Notes under the pieces: generated by a model
The model's database searches: none
Told to the model about the DNA's origin: nothing
The model's input: only the letters and a program-made list of their open reading frames with translations
Source of the DNA: Bradyrhizobium guangdongense
GTDB lineage: Bacteria; Pseudomonadota; Alphaproteobacteria; Rhizobiales; Xanthobacteraceae
Length of the DNA: 50,141 nt
Direction of reading: 5' to 3'
Assembly: GCF_006483445.1 (NCBI RefSeq)
Contig: NZ_PPPT01000181.1
Coordinates: 1 to 50,141 of the forward strand
Shown: positions 16,433-25,229 of the stretch, in pieces
Numbering within the stretch: position 1 is the stretch's first letter
Layout of the letters: each line of letters opens with the position of its first letter
Program-made: the position numbers and the translations under genes

Positions 16433-17563
16433 ATGAAGTTGACGCTTCGTCTCGCGGGGCTGGCTTGCGCCGGCCTGCTGCTAACCCCGGTCACTGTTCT
16501 GGCAGGCCCCAAAGTGGTGTCAGGCCCGGGCGCCGATCCCGGATGCTTCAAGCCTTGGTCCAGTTCGACCAAGTTCTTCCAGTGGGACAAGAAGCCGGGC
16601 CCCTACAAGATCGCGCTCGTCAACGGCTTCGTCGGCAATACCTGGCGCATCCAGATGGTGAAGACGGCAAAAGCCTTCGCCGAGCAGCCCGGCATCAAGG
16701 AGCACATCAAGGAGTTCAAGGTGGTCTCCACCGGCACCGATGTTGCAGCGCAACTCGGTGCGATGGAGGATTTCATCAATCAGGGCTTCGACGCCATCGT
16801 CACCATCGCCGTGGCGCCCGACGGTTTTGACCGCATCATCCGCCTCGCTGACAAGAACAACGTGGTGGTCGTCCCCTTCGACAATGTCCTCGACACCGAC
16901 AAGGTGATGATGGTCAATGAGGACCAGAAGGAAATGGGCCGCATGTCGGCCAAGTGGATCATCGATGAAAGCGGCAAGAAGGCCGGCGACATCCTCGAGG
17001 TCCGCGGCTTGCCCGGAAATTCGGTCGATCGTGACCGCCATATCGGCTTCCGCGAGGTCATGGAAGCGCCCGGCAACAGCTTCAAGATCACCGAAGTGGT
17101 CGGGAATTGGGACACCGGCACCTCGCAGAAGGTGACGGCGGACGCGCTTGCGGTTCACGGCAAGTTCGATGGCGTGTTCACGCAAGGCGGCTCCGACGGT
17201 ACGGTGCAGGCGATGATGGCGGCCAAGCATCCCTTCGTGCCGATGTCGGGTGAGGGCGAGAACGAATTCCGCAAGCAGATCGCCACCTATGCCAAGGACG
17301 GGCTGAAGGGCATGTCCTACGGCCAGTCGCCCGCCCTGGTCGCCATCGCCACCAAGGCCGCGATCTCGGCGTTGCAGGGTAACGTCATGCCGCAACTCAT
17401 TTCGATCCCGATTCCGGTCGCGACCTACAAGGACCTCAAGCCCGGCACCAACTACTGGCCCGAGCTCAATGCGAACTTCTTTGCGCCGAACCAGTTCACG
17501 CCCTGCGGCGTGAATTTCACGGCGCCGGAGATCATGTCGCAGAGCGAGAAGAACACTCAGTGA
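16433..17563 (+). CDS. Sugar ABC transporter substrate-binding protein (type 1, Peripla_BP_4)
   Basis: A 376-residue exported protein with a clear signal peptide (MKLTLRLAGLACAGLLLTPV, cleavage near VLAG). The mature protein has the ribose/xylose-binding fold: YKIALVNGFVGNTWRIQMVK, NQGFDAIVTIAVAPDGFD, VVVVPFDNVLDTDKVMMVN, then VFTQGGSDGTVQAMMAAKHP. It captures a monosaccharide or polyol in the periplasm for the importer encoded directly downstream (17630-21232). Four cysteines occur near the ends (GCFKPW, TPCGVNF), suggesting a disulphide joining N- and C-termini. ATG 16433 follows AAGGAGAAGGGAC. An inverted repeat separates it from the ATPase gene. The sugar itself cannot be assigned. Confidence 0.85.
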   Translation: MKLTLRLAGLACAGLLLTPVTVLAGPKVVSGPGADPGCFKPWSSSTKFFQWDKKPGPYKIALVNGFVGNTWRIQMVKTAKAFAEQPGIKEHIKEFKVVSTGTDVAAQLGAMEDFINQGFDAIVTIAVAPDGFDRIIRLADKNNVVVVPFDNVLDTDKVMMVNEDQKEMGRMSAKWIIDESGKKAGDILEVRGLPGNSVDRDRHIGFREVMEAPGNSFKITEVVGNWDTGTSQKVTADALAVHGKFDGVFTQGGSDGTVQAMMAAKHPFVPMSGEGENEFRKQIATYAKDGLKGMSYGQSPALVAIATKAAISALQGNVMPQLISIPIPVATYKDLKPGTNYWPELNANFFAPNQFTPCGVNFTAPEIMSQSEKNTQ

Positions 17564-17585
17564 TCGCAAGCGATACGTTACAGTC

Positions 17586-17609
17586 GCGGCCCGGCGTCAG
17601 CCGGGCCGC
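17586..17609 (+). terminator. Strong intercistronic hairpin between binding protein and ATPase genes
   Basis: GCGGCCCGGC and GCCGGGCCGC form a perfect 10-base-pair stem with the loop GTCA, without a T-run. It is placed between the first and second gene of the sugar importer. Hairpins here are known to raise binding-protein mRNA levels over those of the membrane components by 3'-end protection or partial termination. Confidence 0.6.
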
Positions 17610-17629
17610 CGCTGTGTGAGCAGTAAGCC

Positions 17630-19171
17630 ATGCCGTCAGTCCCCCCGACGCAACAAGCCTTCCTCGCATTGTCAGGCATCTCCAAACGCTATGCCGGCGT
17701 GCGGGCGCTCGAGGGCGTCGACTTCGCCTGCGAGCGGGGCAAGATCCACGCCGTGCTCGGCGAAAACGGTGCCGGCAAATCCACGCTGATCAAGATCATT
17801 GCCGGCGTGGTGCAGCCCGACGCCGGCACCATGCGCCTTGCCGGGAACGAGGTGAGCTTCGCGTCGCCGTCCGCCGCCAATGCGGCCGGCGTGGTCTGCA
17901 TCTTCCAGGAACTGTCGCTGATGCCCGACCTTTCGGTCGCGGACAACATCTCGATCGCGTCGCCCCCGCGCCGCTTCGGTCTGATCGACGCTCGGGCGCA
18001 GCGGCGGCGCGCCGAGGCGTTGCTGGCGGAGATCGGCTGCGAGGACGTCAATCCGCTGATGCGGGCCCGCGACCTGCCGCTGTCGCGCCGCCAGATCGTG
18101 GAGATCGCCAAGGCGCTCGGCAAGAAGCCGCAGCTCCTGATCCTCGACGAAGCGACCTCGGCGCTGACCAGCGCCGACGTGGAAAAAGTCTATGCCATGC
18201 TGGCGCGGCTCAAATCCGAAGGCGTCGCCATTCTCTACATCTCGCATCGCATGCACGAGGTCGAGGCGTTGGCCGACCGCGCTTCGGTGTTCCGCAACGG
18301 GCGGCACATCGAGACCTTCGACAAGGGCATGCGCTCGACCGCCGATATCGTCCAGCTCATGATCGGGCGCGACATCGCGACTCAGTATCCGCCCAAGCCG
18401 GCGCGCAAGGCGGGACGGCCGATGCTGGCACTCGAGAACCTGTCCTGGGAGGGCCGTCTCGACCGTATCTCGCTTCGCATCGGCGCGGGCCAGATCGTCG
18501 GGCTCGGCGGCCTCGACGGCCAGGGTCAGAAATCCCTGCTGCTTGCCTTGTTCGGCGTTCTGCGCGGCGTCAGCGGCCGCGTCATGGTCGAGGACCGTGA
18601 AGTGCGCGCCGGCTCGCCGGCAGCAGCGAAGGCGGTGGGCATCGCGCTCGTTCCCGAGGACCGCAAGACCGAAGGCCTGATGCTGCCGATGTCGATCGCG
18701 GACAATCTGGCGATTGCGTCGCTCGGTGCGATCTCGACCGGTCCCTTCGTCGACTCCGCCAAGGAGGACGCCGCGGTCAAGCGCGCGATTGCCCGGCTGC
18801 AGATCAAGATCGGTGCTCCCACCGATCCGGTGTCGACCCTGTCGGGCGGTAATCAGCAGAAGGTCGTGCTCGCCAAATGGCTGATGACCGATCCGCGCAT
18901 CATCCTGCTCAACGATCCCACGCGCGGCATCGACGTCGGCACCAAGCAGGAGCTCTACCGGCTGATGCGCGAGCTCGCCGACCAGGGCGCGGCAATCCTG
19001 TTCTATTCGACCGACTATGACGAGCTCATCGGCTGCTGCGACCGCGTGGCGATCATGTATGACGGGCGCATTGTGCGCGAGCTCGAAGGCAGCGAATTGA
19101 CCGAGACCAACATCATCGCGAGCGCGTTGAACATCGATGCTACGGCCGACGGCGGGGTCGCCCATGCTTGA
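17630..19171 (+). CDS. Sugar ABC transporter ATP-binding protein, duplicated ATPase (RbsA/MglA type)
   Basis: A 513-residue protein with two ATP-binding cassettes, as in CUT2 importers for ribose, galactose and xylose. The first cassette has Walker A GENGAGKSTLIK near residue 46, signature LPLSRRQIVEIAKAL and Walker B LLILDEATSAL. The second has a degenerate P-loop (GLGGLDGQGQKSLLLALFG near 288), the signature LSGGNQQKVVLAKWL and Walker B IILLNDPTRGIDVG. Such asymmetry is normal in this family. It powers uptake through the two permeases that follow, and its stop overlaps the first permease start by eight bases. Confidence 0.9.
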   Translation: MPSVPPTQQAFLALSGISKRYAGVRALEGVDFACERGKIHAVLGENGAGKSTLIKIIAGVVQPDAGTMRLAGNEVSFASPSAANAAGVVCIFQELSLMPDLSVADNISIASPPRRFGLIDARAQRRRAEALLAEIGCEDVNPLMRARDLPLSRRQIVEIAKALGKKPQLLILDEATSALTSADVEKVYAMLARLKSEGVAILYISHRMHEVEALADRASVFRNGRHIETFDKGMRSTADIVQLMIGRDIATQYPPKPARKAGRPMLALENLSWEGRLDRISLRIGAGQIVGLGGLDGQGQKSLLLALFGVLRGVSGRVMVEDREVRAGSPAAAKAVGIALVPEDRKTEGLMLPMSIADNLAIASLGAISTGPFVDSAKEDAAVKRAIARLQIKIGAPTDPVSTLSGGNQQKVVLAKWLMTDPRIILLNDPTRGIDVGTKQELYRLMRELADQGAAILFYSTDYDELIGCCDRVAIMYDGRIVRELEGSELTETNIIASALNIDATADGGVAHA

Positions 19172-20276
19172 CGATGTCGCCATCAAGGTCCGTCAGAATG
19201 TCGGCATCGTCACCGCCGTCCTGCTGTTCTCTATCCTTTATGTGCTTTACAACCTCGCTCACCCCAGGGGCTTCTCCTCCGCCGTTCTGGTTCAGAACGG
19301 TAACGAGATCTTTGCGCTCGCGATGGTCGCAATGGCCCAGACCGTGCCGGTGCTGGCATCGGGGCTCGATCTCTCGGTCGGCGCCGTCATGACGATGGTG
19401 GGTTGCTTTGCGAGCTATCTGCTGACAGGCGCGGCTGCCGGCGCGCCGCTGCATCTCGACATTTTTGGCCTGCATCTGGCCCTCGGCACGTTTCCCGGCG
19501 GGATCACTGGCATCCTGCTCGGGATCGTCCTGTGCCTTGCAATCGGCACGGCGGCCGGCTTCATCAATGGGTGCGTCGTCGTCTACGGGCGGATCCAGCC
19601 GATTATCGCGACGCTTGCGACGGGCGCGGTCTATATCGGCATCGCGCTGTTCCTGCGCCCGACGCCGGGCGGCAAGATCGACGAGGATCTCAACTGGGCG
19701 CTGACCAATTCGCTCGGCGACTTTGCCGCGACGGTGCACATCTTCGATGACGGTGCCGCCGGCTGGTTTGCGCCGATCGCGTGGATTCCGGTGCCTTTCG
19801 TGCTGATCGTCCTGATCGCGCTCCTTGTCTGGGTGCCGTTCCGGCGTTCCGTTCTCGGCCGCGCGGTCTATGCGGTCGGGTCGGCCGAAGGTGCGGCCTA
19901 CATGTCGGGCCTTCCGATTGATCGCGCGAAGATCGCGGCCTTCACGCTTGCCGGCTTCTTTGCCGGCTGCGGCGGTCTTTTCCTGGCGATCCAGACCTCG
20001 TCGGGCAACGCCGACATTCCGCAGGCCGGCGCCTATACGCTCAACTCCATCGCCTCAGTCGTGATCGGAGGCACATCGCTGCTCGGCGGCACCGGCAGCG
20101 CGATCGGCTCGATCTTCGGTGCGATGGTCTTGCGCGTCATTTCCTTCTTCTTCCGCATCTTCGATATCGCGCCCTTGCTGCAGCCTCTGTTCGAGGGGTT
20201 GATCCTGCTGGCGGCCGTCAGCATCGGGGCGCTCGGCGTCCTGCGCGTCAAGAACACGTTGGAGCTGTTCCGATGA
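19164..20276 (+). CDS. Sugar ABC transporter permease (CUT2/BPD_transp_2 family)
   Basis: A 370-residue inner-membrane protein with about nine hydrophobic spans. The typical CUT2 phrases are present: VPVLASGLDLSVGAVMTMVG near residue 75, INGCVVVYGRIQPIIATLAT near 130, and YTLNSIASVVIGGTSLLGGT near 290, the last contacting the ATPase. An insertion around residues 95-125 between spans is longer than in RbsC. The ATG at 19164 lies inside the end of the ATPase gene and its stop overlaps the next permease by four bases, so the genes are one operon. Confidence 0.85.
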   Translation: MLDDVAIKVRQNVGIVTAVLLFSILYVLYNLAHPRGFSSAVLVQNGNEIFALAMVAMAQTVPVLASGLDLSVGAVMTMVGCFASYLLTGAAAGAPLHLDIFGLHLALGTFPGGITGILLGIVLCLAIGTAAGFINGCVVVYGRIQPIIATLATGAVYIGIALFLRPTPGGKIDEDLNWALTNSLGDFAATVHIFDDGAAGWFAPIAWIPVPFVLIVLIALLVWVPFRRSVLGRAVYAVGSAEGAAYMSGLPIDRAKIAAFTLAGFFAGCGGLFLAIQTSSGNADIPQAGAYTLNSIASVVIGGTSLLGGTGSAIGSIFGAMVLRVISFFFRIFDIAPLLQPLFEGLILLAAVSIGALGVLRVKNTLELFR

Positions 20277-21232
20277 ATTCGGCCTCGCTCAGCCTGTCGC
20301 GCGACGATCGCCCGATCCTGATTGCGGCCCTGTTCATCCTCGTCATCCTGGCGGCGGGCACCGTCTACACGTTTGCCCGCTTCGGCAGCGCCCCGCTGCT
20401 GTCGCCGACCTATCTCCTGCAGCAGCTCCAGATCGGCGCCTTCTTAGGCGTCGTGGCGGCCGGCATGATGATCGTGATCCTGATCGGCCAGATCGATCTG
20501 TCGGTGCCCTGGACACTCGCAGCCGCCGCGATGATGGCGACCTCGATCGGAGGGCCGCTCGCGATTCCCGTTGGGCTCGCGATCGGTCTCCTGGTCGGCC
20601 TCGTCAATGGCATCGGGGTCGCCTATCTGCGCGTCCCGTCGATGATCTTCACGTTGGGTGTCAACGCGGTGATGCGCGGCCTGATGGTCGCGCATACCGG
20701 CGGCTATGCGCCGCAGACCGCAGCAACCGACCTGATGCGAACGCTCGCCTCCGACCGTACGCTGGGCATTCCCCACGCCCTGTTCGTCTGGGCCGCGGTC
20801 TCGGTGCTGGTCGTGGTTATGCTCCAGCGCACCGCGCTCGGGCGTTACATCTATGCCATCGGCAACAAGGAGGCGGCGGCCTATCTCGCCGGCGTCGACA
20901 CCCGCCGCGTGACGGTGATCTGCTTCGTGATCTGCGGCGGCGCGGCCGCGCTCGCGGGTGTGCTGCTGGCCGGCTATTCCACAAAGGCCTATCAGGGAAT
21001 GGGCGATGCCTATCTGCTGCCGGCGATCGCGGCAGTCGTGATCGGCGGCACCAATATTCTGGGCGGCCGGGGCCGCTATCTCGGCACCCTGATCGGCGTC
21101 GTGCTGATCGTGCTGCTCAACAGCGTGCTGTCCATCATGGAGATGCCCGAGGCCGGGCGGCAGGTGATCTACGGCCTCGTCATCATCTTCATGCTGCTGG
21201 TGTACGGGCGCGGCGAACGTGTCGTGAGCTAG
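20273..21232 (+). CDS. Sugar ABC transporter permease (CUT2/BPD_transp_2 family), second subunit
   Basis: A 319-residue inner-membrane protein homologous in layout to the first permease, so the channel is probably a heterodimer, whereas RbsC forms a homodimer. Key phrases are GMMIVILIGQIDLSVPWTLA near residue 63, NGIGVAYLRVPSMIFTLGVN near 112 and YLLPAIAAVVIGGTNILGGR near 247. The start overlaps the preceding stop by four bases (ATGA). It is the last gene of the operon. The gluconolactonase gene converges on it 13 bases downstream. Confidence 0.85.
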   Translation: MNSASLSLSRDDRPILIAALFILVILAAGTVYTFARFGSAPLLSPTYLLQQLQIGAFLGVVAAGMMIVILIGQIDLSVPWTLAAAAMMATSIGGPLAIPVGLAIGLLVGLVNGIGVAYLRVPSMIFTLGVNAVMRGLMVAHTGGYAPQTAATDLMRTLASDRTLGIPHALFVWAAVSVLVVVMLQRTALGRYIYAIGNKEAAAYLAGVDTRRVTVICFVICGGAAALAGVLLAGYSTKAYQGMGDAYLLPAIAAVVIGGTNILGGRGRYLGTLIGVVLIVLLNSVLSIMEMPEAGRQVIYGLVIIFMLLVYGRGERVVS

Positions 21233-21245
21233 CCCGTTTCGTTCC

Positions 21246-22145
21246 TCAAACCGCCGCACGCGTGTTGAGATAGATCGAGTAGAGCGACGTCTGTCCGCAG
21301 ATGTATAGCCGGTTGCGGCGTGGGCCGCCGAAGCAGACATTGGCGACGATCTCGCCGATCGGGATGGTGCCGATATGCGCACCGTCAGGCGCATAGCAGA
21401 ACACGCTGCGGCCGGCCGACGTCCAGATGTTGCCGTGGATGTCGCAGCGGAACCCGTCGTACAGACCGTCGGAGCAGGTGGCGAACAGCCGGGTATCTCC
21501 TGTTCCTTGCCCCGACACGTCATAAGCCCAGATGGTTGCAGGCAGTCCGCGCACATGCGTTGCGCCGGTATCGGCGACGTAGAGCAGCGTCTCGTCGGGC
21601 GAGAAGGCCAATCCGTTGGGCTGCACCCGGTCGGACACGACACGTGTGATTGTCCCCGTGTTGCCGTCGATCCGATAGACGTTGGAGGCCCCGATCTCGG
21701 AAGGGCTTTGCTGCCCTTCGTAATCGCTATCGATTCCATAGGTCGGGTCCGAGAACCAGATCGAGCCGTCGGACTTGACGACGGCGTCATTGGGCGAGTT
21801 CAGCCGGCGGCCTTCGAATTGATCCGCAAGCACGGTGATCGAGCCGTCGTGCTCGGTCCGGGTAACGCGCCGCATGAAATGCTCGCAACTGACCAGCCGT
21901 CCCTGACGGTCCGTCGTGTTGCCATTGGAGTTGAAGCTCGGCGAGCGGAACACCGACACTGATCCGTCCGTCTCATCGAAGCGCATCATCCGGTCGTTCG
22001 GAATGTCGGACCAGACGAGGTAACGGCCAGCCGGGAAATAGGCCGGGCCTTCGGCCCAGCGGCAGCCCGTAGCGAGCTTTTCGAGATTGACGTGGCCGAT
22101 GACCAGCCGTTCGAAGCGCGGATCGTGGGTGACGTAGGGGAGCAT
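21246..22145 (-). CDS. SMP-30/gluconolactonase-family lactonase, cytoplasmic
   Basis: A 299-residue six-bladed beta-propeller without signal peptide. Family metal-site signatures are visible: CRWAEGPAYFPAGRYLVWSD near residue 28 (the Glu), RRLNSPNDAVVKSDGSIWFS near 118 (the Asn) and CSDGLYDGFRCDIHGNIWTS near 222 (the Asp). Such enzymes open sugar-acid lactones such as gluconolactone or xylonolactone with a divalent metal. It is convergent with the sugar importer, whose substrate could be oxidised to a lactone. A second lactonase gene lies upstream on the same strand. Start ATG 22145 has the usable site AAGGAGGACGC. Confidence 0.85.
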   Translation of the reverse strand: MLPYVTHDPRFERLVIGHVNLEKLATGCRWAEGPAYFPAGRYLVWSDIPNDRMMRFDETDGSVSVFRSPSFNSNGNTTDRQGRLVSCEHFMRRVTRTEHDGSITVLADQFEGRRLNSPNDAVVKSDGSIWFSDPTYGIDSDYEGQQSPSEIGASNVYRIDGNTGTITRVVSDRVQPNGLAFSPDETLLYVADTGATHVRGLPATIWAYDVSGQGTGDTRLFATCSDGLYDGFRCDIHGNIWTSAGRSVFCYAPDGAHIGTIPIGEIVANVCFGGPRRNRLYICGQTSLYSIYLNTRAAV

Positions 22146-22263
22146 GCGTCCTCCTTGAGCAATCCCAGGTTCTGAGCGCCTGAGCGTTTGCGCCTGTCAC
22201 TCTCATCAACCCGATCGAATTGGCAAGATCGCTTTTGCAACACTGCACTTGCGGAATGCAACA

Positions 22264-22289
22264 CGGCGCCGGCACATGTGCCGACGCCG
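22264..22289 (-). terminator. Palindromic hairpin downstream of the exported lactonase gene
   Basis: CGGCG and CGCCG flank the perfect palindrome CGGCACATGTGCCG with one mismatch between, 26 bases in all. On the minus strand it lies 25 bases after the stop codon. No clear T-run follows. Confidence 0.55.
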
Positions 22290-22314
22290 CCATCGCGTCG
22301 TCGTTCAGACCGGT

Positions 22315-23538
22315 TCAGCCCGGCCCAGCGCCCTGCGTTGCCGTGAACACGGCGTAGAGCGACTGGCTCGCTGCCATGAACAGGCGGTTGCGCTTCGGCC
22401 CGCCGAAGGTGATGTTGCCGCAGACTTCGGGCAGGCGAATGCGACCGATCAGCTTGCCGTCCGGTGTCCAGATCGTCACGCCGCTATAGCCGACGGCGCG
22501 GCCGGCATTGCTGGAGGCCCAGAGATTGCCCTGGACGTCGCAGCGCAGGCCATCCGGCCCGCACTTCACGCCGTCGACCATGCAGTCGCTGAAGCGCTTG
22601 ATGTTCGATACCTTGTTGTCGGTGCCGACGTCGCCGACGAAAATCTCGCCCTTGCCGCCGGGGCCGGTATCGCCGGGTCCCTTGCCGGTCGAGGCGATGT
22701 AGAGCTTCTTGAAGTCGGGCGAGAAGCAGAGGCCGTTCGGATCCGGCACCTGCTCCTCGGTGACGACGAGGTCGAGCCGGCCCGACGGATCGACGCGATA
22801 GCAATTGGTCGGCAACTCGCGGCGGCCCGGCACGAAGCCGGCCGGCTGACCGATCTTCGGGTTGAGCTTGCCGCCCGCATTGCTCGGTCCGCCCGCAACG
22901 TCGGGCTCGCCCTCATAGAGCTGGCCGCCATAGGGCGGATCGGTGAACCAGTAGCTGCCGTCGGGATGCGCGACGACGTCGTTCGGCGAGTTCAGCTTCT
23001 TGCCGCCGAAATTGTCGGCGAGCACCGTTGCGGTGCCGTCGTGCTCGTAGCGTGTAACGCGGCGGGTGAGGTGCTCGCAGGAGAGTTGCCGTCCCTGGAA
23101 GTCGAACGAGTTGCCGTTCGAGTTGTTGGAGGGCGTGCGGAATACGCTGACGCGGCCGTCATCCTCGGTCCAGCGCATCTGCCGGTTGTTGGGAATGTCG
23201 CTCCACAGGAGATAGCGGCCCTGCGCGCTCCAGGCCGGACCTTCGGCCCACAGCAGTCCGGTATAGAGACGCTTGATCGCCGTGTTGGGCTGCGCGAGAT
23301 CGTTGAAGGACGGATCGACTGCGATGATGTCAGGATCCCAGAAATAAGTCGTTGGCGCGCCGTTCGGTCCGAAATCGCGCGGCGGCGTGGTGATGGTCGA
23401 TGGCGGTGCCACGGGGCCGGTTTGCGCCAGCGCACCGCTGGCTGCTGCTATGGTGGCGCCGGCGCAGGCCGCGAGCCCCTGGACAAGTCGTCGTCGTGAA
23501 AGCGCAGAATCTCGTTCGCATTCGTCTTGCGGCGTCAT
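22315..23538 (-). CDS. SMP-30/gluconolactonase-family lactonase, Tat-exported
   Basis: A 407-residue protein. A twin-arginine signal (LSRRRLVQGLAACAGATIAA, mature after ALAQ near residue 39) indicates folded export to the periplasm. The propeller domain repeats the signatures of its neighbour: LLWAEGPAWSAQGRYLLWSD, KKLNSPNDVVAHPDGSYWFT and CMVDGVKCGPDGLRCDVQGN. It is about 100 residues longer than the cytoplasmic copy because of the leader and extra loops (for example around residues 195-220). ATG 23538 follows CGGGAGGACGCG. The two related genes in tandem suggest a periplasmic and a cytoplasmic step on similar lactones, which is inference. Confidence 0.85.
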   Translation of the reverse strand: MTPQDECERDSALSRRRLVQGLAACAGATIAAASGALAQTGPVAPPSTITTPPRDFGPNGAPTTYFWDPDIIAVDPSFNDLAQPNTAIKRLYTGLLWAEGPAWSAQGRYLLWSDIPNNRQMRWTEDDGRVSVFRTPSNNSNGNSFDFQGRQLSCEHLTRRVTRYEHDGTATVLADNFGGKKLNSPNDVVAHPDGSYWFTDPPYGGQLYEGEPDVAGGPSNAGGKLNPKIGQPAGFVPGRRELPTNCYRVDPSGRLDLVVTEEQVPDPNGLCFSPDFKKLYIASTGKGPGDTGPGGKGEIFVGDVGTDNKVSNIKRFSDCMVDGVKCGPDGLRCDVQGNLWASSNAGRAVGYSGVTIWTPDGKLIGRIRLPEVCGNITFGGPKRNRLFMAASQSLYAVFTATQGAGPG

Positions 23539-23740
23539 CGCGTCCTCCCGGTTCTGTGTGCGCTGGCCGGTTGATCCGGCCGAGCAACCCAAGGTTAATC
23601 CGGTCTGCGCCCGGTTGCGAGCGCCGTGTGTTATCCGTGAGTCTCTTGAGGGGTTGAGGTGTGCAATGCGAGACGATGCAGCGAATTCAGTTTGTCACGC
23701 GCGGGCCATCATGTTGCCAAAGTGGGTTGCGGATGAGCGA

Positions 23741-23754
23741 ATGATTGCAATCAT
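23741..23754. promoter_or_regulatory. Perfect 14-base palindrome in a divergent promoter region
   Basis: ATGATTGCAATCAT is its own reverse complement. It lies in the 349-base gap between the leftward lactonase gene (start 23538) and the rightward cytochrome-like gene (start 23888), where I see no gene. It is a plausible operator for either or both. No regulator gene is adjacent. Confidence 0.35.
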
Positions 23755-23887
23755 CAGGTCGTGCGACGTGCGGCGATTTGCCCCCGTATTTCCTCAGGTT
23801 GTGTGAAGCAATTAATACACCCGGGTGCCGCTTTCCGCCAAATTCCGGGCCGACAAGGTTCACTGAGCAGGCGCAAGGGAGGCCGAC

Positions 23888-25213
23888 ATGAGAGCGGCAG
23901 GGGTTGTCGTCATTCTGGCCATGATCGCAGGCTCGTCGTGCCGGGCCGATGAGTGCGCGAGCTTTTCCGCGAGCACCATGAAGGCGAACGGCGCGGTGGC
24001 CATGGCGAAATGGCGAACCGACTACCCGTCGATGCGGCTCAACCCTAACGATCAGCAGCCGTGGGAAGCGATCAATTTCCGCACCAAGCCGGCCGATTAC
24101 ATGAACGCCGTGCTCGGCACTGCGAAGTCGTCCTTCAAGATCGCAGACCGCAAGCTCGTCGGCACCGGCCAGGAGGAGTGGTGGATCTCGCAATGGCTCG
24201 ACTATGGCTTTTCCGGCCGGGAGCCGTTGATGGGACTGACCAAGGAGCGCAGCCCGGATGCCAAGGATCTCTCCAAGACCAGCGGCGACAAATATCAGGT
24301 CTGGGCGGTCGGCTTCTACAACAGGCCTGGGGCCGCCGTGTTCGGTGATGTGTTTGCCGAGCCCTGCGATCCGTCCTTCCCGGTCGCGATCAAATTTCCA
24401 TTCGACACGGCGTCGGTCAAATTCCTGTTCACCGATGCCTCACCCGACGAGGTGACGTATCTGCAGGGGGCGCCGGAATACGATGCCTTCATCGACCCCG
24501 TGCCGACAGGGTCGGGTCCCCCAGGTCACCCGGCCAACACGCGCTCGATCCGGACATTGCGTCTGCTCCAGGTCGACATTTCGGTAAGGGATCGCCGATC
24601 GACAGAGACCGGATGGGTGTTCGGGACGTTCGTCTGGCGCGGCCCGCCGACGGGCGACAAGCTGTTCGATAATCTCGTGCCGGTATCGCTGCAATGGGGC
24701 AACGACCCTGGCGTCTATAACAACGCGATCCGTGAAGGCTGGACCAATCCCGATCTGCTCGGTGTGACCTATGGCTGGGACGAGCGTCCGACCATGGGCT
24801 TCAACGGGCGCGCCAATGGGCCGGCCGACAATATCCGTTCGTCCTGCCTGTCGTGCCACGGCGCGGCACGCACGCCGCGCGCCTCGATCGGGCTGCTCGG
24901 CAGCAGCTTCAAGATCGCCGACCTCACCGATCCCATGAAGGTCAAGGCCCATGTCGACACCTGGTTCCAGAACATCAAGGCCGGCCAGCTCTTCCAGTCG
25001 TTCGAGCCGGCGGCATCCGCGCTCGACTATTCGCTGCAGCTCGAGGCGGCGGTTGTGCGGATGTGCCAGGCGTGCCAGTTCGGCGATCTCCGGGGTCCGA
25101 CGCCCAAAGTCTGTCGCGCCACCGGCTTCTACAACCGCCCGGTCTGTAACGCGCCAGTTGAAACGAGCCTCCGGGAACGGCTGCTCAGCCTCGTGCCGCC
25201 GCCCCGGCAGTAA
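23888..25213 (+). CDS. Exported protein with one c-type haem motif
   Basis: A 441-residue protein with a signal peptide (MRAAGVVVILAMIAGSSCRA). A single haem-attachment motif, CLSCH, lies at residues 320-324 and is followed by GAARTPR. A second Cys pair (RMCQACQFGD, near residue 395) has the CxxC spacing but Gln instead of the haem His. The N-terminal 300 residues contain no motif I recognise, although sequences such as WWISQWLDYGFSGREPLMGL and YQVWAVGFYNRPGAAVFGDV look well folded. It is probably a periplasmic electron carrier or oxidoreductase component. ATG 23888 has the good site AAGGGAGGCCGAC. It stands alone and converges with the ATP-grasp-like gene. Confidence 0.65.
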   Translation: MRAAGVVVILAMIAGSSCRADECASFSASTMKANGAVAMAKWRTDYPSMRLNPNDQQPWEAINFRTKPADYMNAVLGTAKSSFKIADRKLVGTGQEEWWISQWLDYGFSGREPLMGLTKERSPDAKDLSKTSGDKYQVWAVGFYNRPGAAVFGDVFAEPCDPSFPVAIKFPFDTASVKFLFTDASPDEVTYLQGAPEYDAFIDPVPTGSGPPGHPANTRSIRTLRLLQVDISVRDRRSTETGWVFGTFVWRGPPTGDKLFDNLVPVSLQWGNDPGVYNNAIREGWTNPDLLGVTYGWDERPTMGFNGRANGPADNIRSSCLSCHGAARTPRASIGLLGSSFKIADLTDPMKVKAHVDTWFQNIKAGQLFQSFEPAASALDYSLQLEAAVVRMCQACQFGDLRGPTPKVCRATGFYNRPVCNAPVETSLRERLLSLVPPPRQ

Positions 25214-25229
25214 CCGCTGCCGGGACCGC

